Shown: in pieces, positions 1 to 11,200 of the stretch
Layout of the letters: every line of letters starts with the position of its first letter
How positions within the stretch are numbered: the stretch's first letter is position 1
DNA from: Parastagonospora avenae f. sp. tritici 18332-5
Taxonomy: Eukaryota > Ascomycota > Dothideomycetes > Pleosporales > Phaeosphaeriaceae
Length of the DNA stretch: 64,000 nucleotides
Direction of reading: 5' to 3'
NCBI GenBank assembly: GCA_022559985.1
Contig: JAFJTR010000030.1
Coordinates: 124,001-188,000 of the forward strand
The notes under the pieces: model-generated
Database searches by the model: none
The model's input: the letters and a program-made list of their open reading frames with translations, nothing else
What the model was told of the DNA's origin: nothing
Made by a program: the position numbers and the translations under genes

Positions 1-890
1 TGATGATGTGTCGTACTGGATCTCGGAAGAGTAAAACTTCCGGTTGATGCATCACGCACTCCACAGCTCAACACGACCCTGTGCAATGGTCGGCCGATGT
101 CAACGCGACAGCTTCTATACTTGGTAGCATCGGATTGTACGTAAAGCATCCCACCGCTAATCGTTTGAGCGATGCTGATCTACCACGTCGGAACCGGGGA
201 AGAGGTCGCCGGCCCATGGAAGGACAAAGCTTCGACCCAACGGTACGCACATTGCACTCAGGTGTCATTGCGCCTTGACCGTACTTTGAACATAATACCT
301 TAGAAATATTGTCCAAGCAGTTGCCCAAGCACTGCTGCACGCACTGCCAGCTGTCTAAACCCACCATTACGAGGGAAAAGTAACATCGTCTTGTGATCTT
401 CCATCGTGTTCGACTGCAGGCGTCATGTCTCCCAATGAAAATCGCCCCTCCCAATCCCAATGCGAATGTTTAGTTTCGAAGGCATATCCTCGGCATGATT
501 GTTTTCTGGAGACGATATTTCTGTTTCTATTTCGAGCGGCCTGCCGGCCGAGGCCGTCACCAATCAGAGTTCGACAAGGAGGCGCGCTTTACTTCCTTCG
601 GCTACTCGCCAAGAGCTTCGGGCCTATGCCGTGGCAATTGCAACGTCACTTCCGCCCAAAACCCTCTTAAACGGTCATGGGTGGGGGGCGCGCCACAGCC
701 GGTGCTGGCCAGTCTAGGGTCACAAAACTGGGGATACGATAATTTACGCTCGTGTTCTGACTGGATGAAGTCATAGCGTTGCAGTTTTGGTCGTCGGCGC
801 CGAGTATGGGCACTGTTAAGCCTCGTTGAGGACAAGCTCTGAACGGGAGATGATGTAGTACAAGGGGAGGAAATACGAGAAGCCATCTGA
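1..890. other. Left flank, no supported gene
   Basis: Only short open frames occur here on both strands, without recognisable motifs or a plausible exon structure. The right part is the upstream region of the PhiA-like gene. The stretch around 940-1020 just before that gene is rich in C and A with few G, as is common in 5' leaders of strongly expressed fungal genes. Confidence 0.6.
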
Positions 891-898
891 ATATATAA
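891..898 (+). promoter_or_regulatory. TATA box of the PhiA-like gene
   Basis: The sequence atatataa lies about 125 bases before the start codon of the secreted protein at 1021, followed by a C/A-rich pyrimidine-biased leader. Position and sequence fit a core promoter TATA element; no transcript start can be seen directly. Confidence 0.5.
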
Positions 899-1020
899 GA
901 GATGGAATGCTGCATGCTTTAAGCCTCCATCCAAACATCAACTCAACACCTCTACACTAATCCTTAATCAACACAACTACCACTTCCAAACTTCAACAAC
1001 ATAAACCCCAAACCATCAAC

Positions 1021-1650
1021 ATGAAGTTCACCGCCGCCGCCGCCGCTGCCTCCATGGCCGCTCTCTCCTCCGCCCTTCCTCAGGCCTCTTCTCCCTTCCC
1101 TAAGCCCGAGGCTGGTGACATCTTCCGTCTGATGTCTCTCCGCACCGGCACCGCCATCCAGTACGGCGACGTCCAGGCCAGGGAGGGCAGCCTCGTCATC
1201 AACTCGCCCGACCAGAACAACAAGACTTGCATCGTCAACGGCGACCGCGACAACACCACCAGCGGCATCAACTACGCCTCCTTCTCCCTCGAGGAGGAGA
1301 CTGGCAGCGTCTACATCTACACCTTCAACCCCCCTCTCCAGCTGTACGTCGACCGCAGCGGCATGGGCCAGGGCAACGTTCGCTACTCCACCGGCGTCCA
1401 GCCCATCGGCAAGAACCAGGAGCGTGGCCCCTTCAAGATCAACGATGACGGCGACCTCGTCTTCGCTGCCGGTGGTCTCTCCGGCGACGTTGGCTTCCAG
1501 GCTTGCCCCGGCGCTGTCGGCGGTGGCTGGAAGATCTGGCTCTCTGGCGTAGATAAGCCTGCTGGCTCTGAGGGATGCACTCCCTTCACCATGAAGGCGC
1601 TCAAGGAGTCCGAGCCCAAGAAGTGCCTCTACTCCTCTGCTCCCGCTTAA
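1021..1650 (+). CDS. Secreted PhiA-like cell wall protein
   Basis: Single-exon protein of 209 residues. It opens with a clear signal peptide (MKFTAAAAAASMAALSSALP) and then a short Pro/Ser linker. The mature part has four cysteines (in NKTC, QACPG, EGCTP and KKCLY) that could form two disulfides, and an N-glycosylation sequon (NNTTS). The overall form (small, secreted, 'FRLMSLRTGTAIQYG' after the leader and a Gly-rich beta-type core) resembles the PhiA/IgE-binding family of Aspergillus and relatives, wall proteins linked to conidial phialides. Strongly biased C-ending codons suggest high expression, in keeping with the TATA box upstream. The family call rests on my reading of the sequence pattern, not on a search; the secreted nature is firm, the PhiA assignment is probable. 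Confidence 0.75.
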   Translation: MKFTAAAAAASMAALSSALPQASSPFPKPEAGDIFRLMSLRTGTAIQYGDVQAREGSLVINSPDQNNKTCIVNGDRDNTTSGINYASFSLEEETGSVYIYTFNPPLQLYVDRSGMGQGNVRYSTGVQPIGKNQERGPFKINDDGDLVFAAGGLSGDVGFQACPGAVGGGWKIWLSGVDKPAGSEGCTPFTMKALKESEPKKCLYSSAPA

Positions 1651-2560
1651 ATGCCTGAGCTAGTCGAGACTTTTTGGGGAGTGTACATATTGATAGTCAT
1701 CGACTACGGGACTTTGTTTTCTAGTGTATATATATGATCGCATTTGAGCATCTGCATAGCCTTTGTTTTATAATCAGCTAGAATTGGAAATGGTAATGTT
1801 CATTCAAACAACCCGTTTACTCTTGCCGTGACTACTGAACCTTTAAATGACAAACAAAGCTCCAATTCTGTAAACTTGCTAGTCTTGACATTGAGCAAAG
1901 CAACGGGAGCCCGACTACCACGACCATTCCACCCACCACACTCCAGCACCACGAAACAAACAAAACAACACGAAACCCACGCTCACCACGTGCATCCCAA
2001 GCGAAATTCCCAACACCAACCGTCATTTCCGGCAGTACCGCCGCACTTTACTTGGCACCGCCAAAAAGCTGACATGAGCCATGCTTGCTTACGAGTTTCG
2101 GAGCCCGCATAGAGTTTCTTATTTGTACCGCGTAGATTTTCGGATCGATCTCCCGTGCCGGAGAGTTTAGGGAATAGGGTTGGGGATGGGTGGGGACCGG
2201 GGTGGTGGGTCAAGATTTCTCGGGTGTGTAGAGAGTGCGCTTTTGAGGAGCTGTAGACTATGTTCGAAGAGAGAGCTGTAGATGACATTTGGAGGCATGT
2301 CCATTAGTCGCAGTTGTACATGTAGCGAAATGTTACTCAAGTGCATGTCACAGAATCATCACATTTCGAGACAGCGCGCATAAGATCATCTCCATATGGA
2401 AAGGTAATCAAAACATGGGGTATTTCAGAGGGAAAAAAAACATCTACAACAAGAAAAAAGATCCATTTCATGTCGCAATATACAAAGTAAAAAAATAGGT
2501 ATTAACAGCATCCTCTTTCACATCTTCCTCCTCACAACACATATACAATCGCGACCTTCT
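1651..2560. other. Convergent intergenic region
   Basis: Tail-to-tail spacer of about 0.9 kb between the PhiA-like gene (+) and the tyrosinase gene (-). It should hold both 3' UTRs; the A-rich part at 2430-2500 lies just beyond the tyrosinase stop codon. No coding feature is supported. Confidence 0.6.
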
Positions 2561-4810
2561 CTAGTACGAAGCAGGTGCACCGTCGGGGTACACGTACTTG
2601 ATCGTCTGTACAGTTGGGCAGTAGCCCGTCTCCCCCTGCCATGGCATACCAGCAACGGGGCTCTGGTAGTTACCGCCGTTGTTGTTATCCGTGTATCCCG
2701 TGTTGTACTGGTCCTCAGCGTAGTTAGCGCCAGGAGCGACGACATCGATGGGCTGAGGAGTGTATGTGAAAGGCTTGCCAGCGGGCTTGCCCTCGGTGGC
2801 CTTGGGCAGGACCTGGTATGGGGCGGACAGATCAGGGAGCTCGTCGGGGGACGCGGCGGGGATGACTTTGTTGCACTTTGCGGCGATGTGTAGGTTGGGG
2901 ATGGTGGACGCGTCGACTTCGCCTTTGTCGGTTACCACCTTGTAGTACATGTTGGCGGCTAGGTAGGGCTCGACGTCCTCGGGCTTGAGGGATGCGAGGT
3001 AGCCAGCGGCTTCTTTGCCTTGGAGGCAGGTTGTGAGAGGGAGGGAGCCACGGGACATCATGGGCGCAGAGCCGTTGCCGCCGCCGGCCATCATGGGGCC
3101 GAGGATGCCGTAGGCACCGACGTAGTTGGGGTCCTGGGTGTAGTCTTGCGATGGGTCATAGTCCTCAAGAGCCTCGCCGGTGCCGTTCTTGGGGATGTAG
3201 GAAGGTGCAGCGGAAGCAGTGGGGTACGGGCCGTGTGCAGAGGCGGTAGCATTGCCGTAGGGAGCGGTGGAGTTGGTGGTCGCGTTACCGTTGTTGCCGA
3301 TGAAGCAGTGGATGGTGTAGGAGCCGTCAATGGCGAACTTGTCGGCAGTGATGTCGAGGACGTGGTTGTAGTCGCCCTCCTTGAAGTTACGGCCAAGGTA
3401 TTGTCCAGTCCTCTGGTCAGTGTTGGCATCACGCTTGGTCAGTTGACGTTGTCCAGCACCATAGAGACGGGTAACAGCCTGGGCGACCTGGCTGTACGAA
3501 CGATCGCTGGTCTCGGGGTAGTAGTAGCCGAAGTTGCGGGTCTCCCTGACGTCGTTGCTGGTGAAGTATTCGCCGTAGGTGCCCTTGGTGAAGGGCTTGA
3601 GAGGAGTTCCACCGTTCTTGGACTCGCCTTGGTTCCACTGAGCCATTGGGCGGGGAATGTTACCGTTAGCGACCCAGGTGTCGGGAACGATGTACTGGTA
3701 CATGTTCAACAGACGGTCAACGTTGCAGTGGTGCAGCCAGAAAAGCGGGTCAAAAGCGGACATGTCGAGGTAGTACATGTGGCCTCCGGACTCTCCACCG
3801 GCTGCGTTGTGAATGGCATCGTGGACGGACTCGAAGCTGTCAGTACCGCTGCCACTCAGGTCAGTTCGGACACCAATCTGCGAGGTAGATGCGTATCCCC
3901 AGGACTGCTTGCTAGCGAAGAGGGCAAAGACACGGTCACGGAGAGAGACGCGCATGCTATCGAAACGGGCGTTCATCTCGTTGTTGTTGCTGCGAGTGGG
4001 GTTGGCAACCGGGCGGCGGAGAGTCTGGGGGAAGCTGTTCCAGGGACCACCACCAATCTCAGCGGGGAGAGAGTTGCCCCAGCTGTACGAGTAGAGCGGG
4101 TTGTTGATTCTGACCTGGCCTTGAGGCTTGGTGACAGTAACCTGCTGGTCACGCATCTGGGTGGGGACAGTAGGTCCGCCGTTGGTCTCCTGCGCCCAGT
4201 CCCAGTAGGGCATGCGGAGAGTAGCCGCCGCTCTGTTCCATCGGTCGCGCTGACCCTGGGGGAAGTCGTTGATCACCTCGGTGACACAAAGGTACCAAGC
4301 TTGCTCGAAGATCGCGAGGTAGGGCCTGTGCCATGATCCAAACAGGTTGGAGTTGTGAGGGCAGAAACCAGCCTGGTTGACGAGGGGAGTTGGGAACTTG
4401 TTCCAGGTGGTAAAGGGACGACCGTGGACACCAGCGACCTGGTAGTAACTGAGAGTGTCGCCTTTGTCTTTGCTCATGAATCTCTCCATACCAAGGAGGT
4501 ACAAATTCCACTGATCGGCATTCCGCGCCAAATCACGGATTTCGAGACGAGGGTAGGATTGGCGTCCATTGCTGTCACAGTCTCCCCACCATCGGGTTCC
4601 GGTACTGCAGACACCGCTGATAGCAATGTAGGGACCAATGTCGCGCTTGGCAAGGGCACCAGCGACCTCGTCAATGTGCGCCTTGATCTCATCGTTGCGA
4701 CGATGGGCGTGGTGGTGGCCACCATGTTGCGACGCAACAGTAATTTGGAGGAGTGCGAAAAGTGCAATCAACATGGTCATCATGCTCTGGGGTTTGCTGA
4801 AGTTGGCCAT
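2561..4810 (-). CDS. Secreted tyrosinase with long C-terminal extension
   Basis: Intronless tyrosinase, 749 residues from the ATG at 4810. An in-frame ATG at 4858 would add 16 residues, but the later start places a good signal peptide (MMTMLIALFALLQITVA) at the N terminus. The type-3 copper centre is visible: CuA in FCPHNSNLFGSWHRPYL (with the preceding VHGRPF) and CuB in HDAIHN followed by GHMYYLDM and DPLFWLHHCNVDRLL. These histidines bind the copper pair that oxidises phenols to quinones, in melanin or browning chemistry. A dibasic LTKRD site after the core is a candidate for proteolytic activation, as known in fungal tyrosinases. Beyond it lies a low-complexity stretch rich in N-T/S sequons, then a region with paired cysteines ending in YPDGAPASY. 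No pigment or secondary-metabolite genes adjoin it. Confidence 0.93.
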   Translation of the reverse strand: MANFSKPQSMMTMLIALFALLQITVASQHGGHHHAHRRNDEIKAHIDEVAGALAKRDIGPYIAISGVCSTGTRWWGDCDSNGRQSYPRLEIRDLARNADQWNLYLLGMERFMSKDKGDTLSYYQVAGVHGRPFTTWNKFPTPLVNQAGFCPHNSNLFGSWHRPYLAIFEQAWYLCVTEVINDFPQGQRDRWNRAAATLRMPYWDWAQETNGGPTVPTQMRDQQVTVTKPQGQVRINNPLYSYSWGNSLPAEIGGGPWNSFPQTLRRPVANPTRSNNNEMNARFDSMRVSLRDRVFALFASKQSWGYASTSQIGVRTDLSGSGTDSFESVHDAIHNAAGGESGGHMYYLDMSAFDPLFWLHHCNVDRLLNMYQYIVPDTWVANGNIPRPMAQWNQGESKNGGTPLKPFTKGTYGEYFTSNDVRETRNFGYYYPETSDRSYSQVAQAVTRLYGAGQRQLTKRDANTDQRTGQYLGRNFKEGDYNHVLDITADKFAIDGSYTIHCFIGNNGNATTNSTAPYGNATASAHGPYPTASAAPSYIPKNGTGEALEDYDPSQDYTQDPNYVGAYGILGPMMAGGGNGSAPMMSRGSLPLTTCLQGKEAAGYLASLKPEDVEPYLAANMYYKVVTDKGEVDASTIPNLHIAAKCNKVIPAASPDELPDLSAPYQVLPKATEGKPAGKPFTYTPQPIDVVAPGANYAEDQYNTGYTDNNNGGNYQSPVAGMPWQGETGYCPTVQTIKYVYPDGAPASY

Positions 4811-7149
4811 ATTGCCGAATGTAATGGAGCTTTTTGTTGTAAAAGACAGGCTGAGCAAGCGTCAAAGAAAAGACTGCAATGCTCAAATTAGGGATAAAGA
4901 AGTGGTGGGTGCTAAAGAGCGTAACGACCTTGGACAATCCCAAAGGTCTAGTAAAAGAAAAGGTCCTCACAAGAAACTTCGACGTCAAAGACAACGAAGA
5001 ATCAAAGGTTTGGCGTAGCAAGCAGGGGCGGGCTGCTGACGGGGTCATATACCGAGACAGGTCTACCCTTAGCCGTGCTCGACTGGGACTCGACTGATCC
5101 CATGTTGCCCATTAAGACACGAGGCAGTGGAGCCAGGCCCGTGTGGCGCGTCGTATTCGTCGCCATATCGGCAAAAAATAGTAGTGATTGGGTGGGCAGC
5201 GCCGGCAGTGGGGATGGACAAGCCCCTGGTGGCCCCGAAACGAACATGCACCAGCGATCTGCGAGCCACTTCCCCTGACTTGACCGTAATAGTCCGTGGC
5301 CCTCGCGTGCATGGGCGTTCGATGCTTTTGATTTGGGAGCCGCCTGGCGCTGACGAACTACCCTGGCCCGTCTCACACCACACGAGATGCAGCGAGACGT
5401 GGTGTCTGTCAAAATGAAGATAAGCATATATTCAACGGTGCGACCAGCCCGCCTGGCATTCTGGAGAGTGGCGACACCAAGATGGGCAAGGCCGAGACAT
5501 AAGAACAAGCCATGGTACGCGGCGACATTCGCGTGGTCTGTGGCTTTTGGAGCGCCTAGCATTCAGCCATTGCGCCTCAGCACGCACCATCTGATGAAGC
5601 CACGGCTGCAAGCAGAGGACCGGCGTCGCTAAAATGCTGCGTGTACGCGCATAGGAGTATTCTGGTCGCCGCCTGGTTAAAATGCCCTTTGCATGTCGTC
5701 AATGCAAGGTCACAATTCTCCCACAGTGTAGCAGCACCGGGATTGCTGTGCGCATCGAAATCTTGCGCTGCCGGTCGTTGTCGAAGTAAGGCACATATCC
5801 GACTGATTCCGACATGGATGGTGTGGTGTTGTTAGCACTGCCCGCCTCGCTTATGGATAACGGCTTCATGCAGAAAAAGCGCCTGTTGTTTCACGACGCA
5901 GACTTGTGAATGGCGAGCCTGTGCGGTTGTTTCAATCCTCTTTTCTCGACCCGCTCTGCAGAGCTTGACATGACATCAAGCTTCCAGTGCCTTGTGAAGA
6001 CGGCGAGGCCCTCAAGGTAAATCCTCAACAACGAGCGGAGCTGTTGGCCCTCAGGATGTGCAATCTTCTTGGAAAGCCGATTTGTCCGTGATGCGGATTT
6101 TGTGTGCCAAGATCCACGTGAAATGGCAATAGCTTGGGAGAAAGCCCCAAGAGTCAATCGCAGTACTTGAAAGGAGATGTGCCGCTTCTCGTGTTGCAAT
6201 GTCTTGTCGCTGAGTCGCGGTGTTCTGGCGTCCTTCGCTAGCCCATGCGGCATGTCATTCGTCAAAGGATGCTAACACGAGCGACCAACCAGCGCCCATC
6301 ATGCCTTCCCTTTGACTGTGGCATCTCTTTCATCGCCTGTCCGTTGGTCGACGACTCTTGTTATCAGCTTCTATTATCTCCTTGTCGTACACGGGCTTGT
6401 GCGCGTTACATCGTTGTGTACAACCACTGGTGCGACGGAGAAATACAAGGCGTGCCCATGCAAGGTTCCCGTATGTGAAAGTACACGGATCGCGAGGTCT
6501 AGCGTGTGGCTGTTACCTGCATCCTTCAGCTGGTCACGCCACACATGTACAACGCAGACCCTTGTTTGTGCTACACCAGAGTAGCATGTACATATACCTA
6601 GGCTTGACCTGTACGGGCACATTCTGCGGTTCAGACACACTACTACCGCAAAACCATCCACTATCCCCACCGCTACATTCTCAACACTGACCTAGCTAAC
6701 CAGTTAGGCTCTGATTGTTGCGTTCAGTATTGCTTTCTACTTCTGGGTCGATGTCTCGTGCTTGCTCAACGCCACGTAACTTCCAATAACTAGTCCCGAA
6801 GGCTCGTTCTGTGCAGGTCGTGGGCGTTTCCTTTTAGAGCGAAAGGTTCTAGCTGGAATGCATCTTCTTTGAAGTGCAGGAATTGCGTCAATGCGCGATT
6901 ACTAGACCCGAACCACGGCACGGTAGGGATAACCACCCAGGCCTTAGCAGAACAAAATTTGTACTACACCATACCAATCGTCGCAATCGCAACCACGCGG
7001 TACAACATCGATAGCATGAAATCAAACATTCTACCATCACCATTATACGCAACTCTCAAAGAATTTCACAACTCAGCCGAATGCCATCTTCAGCCCCTCA
7101 TATCTGTAGGGCCGTCATCTTCGTAAGCAATCTGCGCCTCACCTCCATT
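4811..7149. other. Gene-poor region upstream of tyrosinase
   Basis: About 2.3 kb without a supported gene. The part nearest 4811 is the tyrosinase promoter side. Several open frames of 60-190 codons exist on both strands (the longest at 5002-5562 on the minus strand), but they overlap one another in different frames, show no domain and have no convincing start or splice context. Confidence 0.5.
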
Positions 7150-7572
7150 CTACGCCCTCCTCGCCATGCTCTCCACCGCATCCAACACGCGCCTAACCCC
7201 CTCACTAACCCCCTCCTCTTCACCCCCCTCCAAAAACACTTTAACCCTCTTCCTCCCATCTTCCCTCTCCTCGCTCGTCATTCTCTTCCGCTTATTTATC
7301 ATCACCCACTTCAACCTCTCCGCCTCAATTTCATCTGCGTTCAAATCCCTCTCCAACTCTTTTTCCTCCTCGGGTTTCACACTCTGCAAATCCCTCTTCA
7401 AAACACGCACTTCCTCTTCAAGCTCCGGTATGCGCGCTTGCAAGTATGCGATTTCGAGATCCAGCAGCTGGTCCGCATCGAGTGTGTGGTATTGCGCGTG
7501 GCGCTGGAGTTGCGCTTCGAGAGTGAGTGTGTAGAAGCGAGAGGCAGGGCTAGAAAGGGCGAGGGAAGGCAT
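7150..7572 (-). CDS. Small coiled-coil protein, function unknown
   Basis: Single-exon frame of 140 residues, not recognised. From about residue 35 it has a heptad-like run (LLDLEIAYLQARIPELEEEVRVLKRDL broken here as LLDLEIAYLQ, ARIPELEEEV, RVLKRDL) typical of a coiled coil, then a strongly acidic/basic charged stretch with KKRKRM-like basic residues (MINKRKRMTSEER) that could act as a nuclear signal, and an acidic patch before the C terminus. Length and form recall small kinetochore or meiotic-recombination coiled-coil subunits, but no specific family can be named. The opposite strand carries open frames of similar size; the coiled-coil periodicity is why I prefer this strand. It lies downstream of the MAPKKK gene on the same strand. 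Confidence 0.6.
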   Translation of the reverse strand: MPSLALSSPASRFYTLTLEAQLQRHAQYHTLDADQLLDLEIAYLQARIPELEEEVRVLKRDLQSVKPEEEKELERDLNADEIEAERLKWVMINKRKRMTSEEREDGRKRVKVFLEGGEEEGVSEGVRRVLDAVESMARRA

Positions 7573-7963
7573 TGTGAAGCGGTGCTGATTTGTAGGAGGG
7601 GAGCGGTGGAAAACGCTCTTCGATTCGGTATACAGTCGTATGGAAGTTGGGTTTAGTATGTGAGGACGCGGTTTGGGAAGAGGCTATTCGATAATATGAA
7701 CATCATGAGATTATTTTTATAGGATAAAGGATTAGGTGCAGGGTCTGGATTATGGTACCTAGGGAGCATCTAAACCATGGTACACGATTTTCATACTAAT
7801 ACGATTTTTTTTGGTGAATGTGGAATTTTTGCGGATTTGGTATCGAGTGGGAATTAGCTCAAGTTTGATGCATATACTTAATATCGTGGACGATTGCCAA
7901 TATGTGCAGCCAGATAGGTATTCACATACAAGTGCACTAGATATTACCGACACCTTATGCCTA

Positions 7964-8052
7964 ATGATAGCCTGGCCTGAATCAATACGCGTCCGTATAA
8001 TTCGCATGGTGCGAATTATACGGACGCGAAGATAGTCAGGCCAATATATCAT
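7964..8052. repeat. 89-bp near-perfect palindrome (foldback)
   Basis: The inner arms are a perfect 19-bp inverted repeat, cgcgtccgtataattcgca at 7988-8006 and its complement at 8010-8028, around a 3-base loop. Outside a symmetric 7-base mismatch lies a second perfect 8-bp pair (tggcctga 7973-7980, tcaggcca 8036-8043), and after a 3-base mismatch a 6-bp pair (atgata 7964-7969, tatcat 8047-8052). In all 33 of 43 arm positions pair. It sits about 220 bases beyond the MAPKKK stop codon and about 390 bases upstream of the coiled-coil gene. It may be a small foldback transposon (MITE), a remnant of one, or a palindromic regulatory site; no clear target-site duplication was found. Confidence 0.9.
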
Positions 8053-8171
8053 ACTGCAACACCACACGTTTACACAAGCAACAAGAATAGCCAAGATGTA
8101 TTTCTTCATTCAACTCTTTTTATCCTCCACGACGCCAGGCCGCCAAGCTCATACACGCACTCAACAGAAAA

Positions 8172-8186
8172 AATAATAATAATAAT
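8172..8186. repeat. (AAT)5 microsatellite
   Basis: Five perfect AAT units flanked by A runs, in the 3' flank of the MAPKKK gene. Confidence 0.85.
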
Positions 8187-8273
8187 AAAAACATGGGTAT
8201 ATGACCTCTCCTACATGTAAAAGAAACCGCCCTTTCCACCGCCTCCCTATTCTACCGCCCTCTGACTCATCCC

Positions 8274-11200
8274 TTATTGAAACGCCCCCCGAATTTTCGC
8301 ATACAACTCGGTATCCAAAAAGTTGTAATTCGGATCACTGAAGCAAAACGGCGCGCGTAGCAGCGTCTCCGCCGTCGGCCGTTCCATCGGATCAATCGTG
8401 AAACAATCGTACATGAAGCTAAGCCCCTCAACGCCAATAACCCTACTCACATCCTCAGGGATTGGAGGCGCCTGGTTCAAGCTGCCCAGCTTGTAAATCG
8501 CGCCGATGGCCTCCTCTTTACTCCAGGGCCGCTTGCCCGCGAACATTTCGAGCACGACGCAGCCGAGCGACCAGATGTCGACTTTGGCGCTATAGCCCTG
8601 GCCCTGGGAGCGGATGACTTCGGGGGCCATCCAGAAGACGGAGCCTTGCATCGAGTTGGTGACGTCGTTGCCGTAGATATTGTCGGTTTTCTTGGAGATG
8701 CCGAAGTCGGAGATTTTGCACGTGCCGTCGAGGTCGAGCAGGATGTTGTCGGCTTTGAGGTCGCGGTGCAGGATGCCTTCGCGGTGGAGGTAGCTGAGGC
8801 CGAGCAGGGTTTGGCGCGTCAGGGAGGAGACGACGGATTCTTCGAATTTGCCGTGTTTGCGGATGCACGAGCCGACGCTGCCACCAGAGATGTATTCGAG
8901 GAAAATGGAGATGCTGTACTCCTTGCGCTCGCAACCGAGGTATTGCACAATGTTGGGGTGGTCGAGATGCTGCATCGTGTCGATTTCTTGGTCTAGGGAT
9001 TTGACGAGTTCTTTGATCTTGTCTTTGTCGCTTCCTGCGGCTTTGGCGTTGACTTCGACTTGCTTGACGGCGATGAGCTCACCGGTTGTGATGTTCATAC
9101 CGAGATAGACGCGACCGAATGTACCCTTGCCGATCAGTTGGCCCTTCATCCATTTGAACGTGGGCTGGCGGGACGGAAGGGCCGGAAGATGGTCTTGTGG
9201 GATCGTCGAGAGTTGGATTAGTCGCGAGCCGCGAGGGGGTTTGACTTGTTCGATGCTGGCACCGAACATCTTTGTGGACTTGCGACGCACGATGTCACCG
9301 CCGTTGCGCAGGGTAGCCACACGGGATGGACCGGCTGCACTAGGGGTAGAACGACCTGGCAGCTGGTTCTTGTTGAAGGGCTCGTATTGTGACTTGACCA
9401 CTTCACGAATGGACTTTGTGCGGCCGAGGCCAACACCAGACTTCCTCATGTTGCGCTGAGCAATGGACTGCATACCAGCCTTGCCACGTGTGAGCCCTGC
9501 GTTCAATGTACCAGTCTCTTCAGTAGCTGGTGCTGCCTTCGCTTCTCCTGGCGTATCCCCATCTTCTTCTTCAAGCATCGGCTGGTCGAGATTGACGTTG
9601 GGGAAGAATTCGTCGAGGTGCTCCACCAGGGCTTCTGCTGGGGGACGATTTGCCCAGACATCACTAGCAAACGACTCGCGCCGTAGCGAGAACCTGTTCG
9701 CCTCATCATCAGTCGTGGTCGCTGAGGCTGCCGATGTGGGATTGAAATCGCTTATTTGCGACTCGCGCTCTACAGTGGCGCTGGGCTCGGCCGACTTTTG
9801 CGCAAACTTGTCAAGCGAATTCTTCGAAGGCGCTGTCTTGAGAGTGAGATTGGGCCGTTGACTGCGAGAGTTGCTACGTGTAAGGGGTGGGTTGTCCTTT
9901 GCAGGAGTCGGAGGTGCACGGGAGACAAGCGGCCTAGCGAACAGCCCATCATCCGAGTCGTCATCCGAATCAACAGGGTCAAGTGCTGGCGACTTGGTCA
10001 CAAAGGACACGCGCGCCTCCTCGAAGTCGTGGGTTGGACCGTAGATAGAAACACGTGACTCTTGACGTGACAGACTTGATGGGGGCGCCCGTGTCGTCTG
10101 CGGACTCAGCTCTGGTGATCTTGTATGTTCTTGTAGTTTGCTAACAGCCGGGATCGGAAAGATCGGCATCTCCAGACTGAGACTGGGTTTGAGCGACAAA
10201 GTGTCGGGGTTATCTTCCTCATAGTCAGGTATTCTGAACGGCACATGGCCTTTGCTCATTGTAATGTCTCCAGGACTGCGGGGTGACCCACCTGGACTTT
10301 GCCTGCCCGAACCACCAAACCCATTCTCCTGCAGTATCCTCTGGGAAGGCCGTATATTCTCTGGTGACACGGACCTTGAGTCATCCTTGGGTGGTGGTTT
10401 TGGCGGTGCCTTGGTTGCTGCACCCACACCTGCTCCAAGGGTACCAGCCCCGATGATGGCGGCGGCAATACTTGTGAGACCCGCGCTTGGGCCTGATGGT
10501 ATTGCCTTCTTCTTGGCGGGATCGGATTCTGTCGAGCGACGCTTTGCGTCATCGTCGTCTTCCTCAGGCCAGGAATTTCTGCTCTTGCTCTTTGACAGCG
10601 AATTGGCCTTGAGAAGCGTACTACTATCTGCAGGCACTGGTGGAGGTTCTCGCAGAGGGACCAGTTGCTTGTTCTTAGGACGTTGATCGAAAGACCGGTT
10701 GACATCCTCGTACGGGGAACTACGCGGCTCGTCAAAGTTGATTTCACGTCCGCTTCGGTAGCTGATACTATCATTACTCGCAGACATGGGATCCGGACTA
10801 TGGCCTTTGAGGTGTCCAAAGCGACTTTTGAGGTACTCGTCTCGCTTGCGATCGTTTTCTTTTCGGTGTTCTTCCGCAGCAATCTCAAGCAGTCGCCGGC
10901 GCTCTTGTTCAGACATTTCGTCACCCTTGGTCCATGCCGACTCCATGGGCCGACTAGCAGGTTGGAGCCGATCAGACACGGCTTCGGGGTTGAAGTCGGA
11001 TTTCTCGGCTACCATGCGTAATTGGTTGTTCTTATCAGGCAGAAGCGTAGACTCGCCCGATTTGATGCCGGGAGAGTCGGGTACTGGACCGTTGAGGCGA
11101 TCGTACGTATCCCTATCAAATCCTCTGCCAGCGGATGGTGGGACTAATACCCCGAGCCCAGTAGATGCGGAGAAGGTGCCTTCTTGAGGCACTTTGACGA

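Noticed and set aside
3020..4336. 438-codon plus-strand frame opposite the tyrosinase gene
   Set aside because: It is an antisense shadow of a GC-biased coding sequence; its Val/Gly-rich, featureless product is typical of such shadows, whereas the minus strand has intact copper motifs.
2561..4810. A pigment or secondary-metabolite gene cluster around the tyrosinase
   Set aside because: No polyketide synthase, peptide synthetase, prenyltransferase, P450 or cluster regulator is seen nearby; the LACTB2-like gene at 23.5 kb is too far away and sits among housekeeping genes.
5002..5562. 186-codon minus-strand frame upstream of the tyrosinase
   Set aside because: No domain, signal or splice context, and several other frames of similar size overlap it on both strands.
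7081..7656. 191-codon plus-strand frame over the coiled-coil gene
   Set aside because: Its Leu/Pro/His-rich composition is the mirror of the opposite heptad-rich frame; no independent support.
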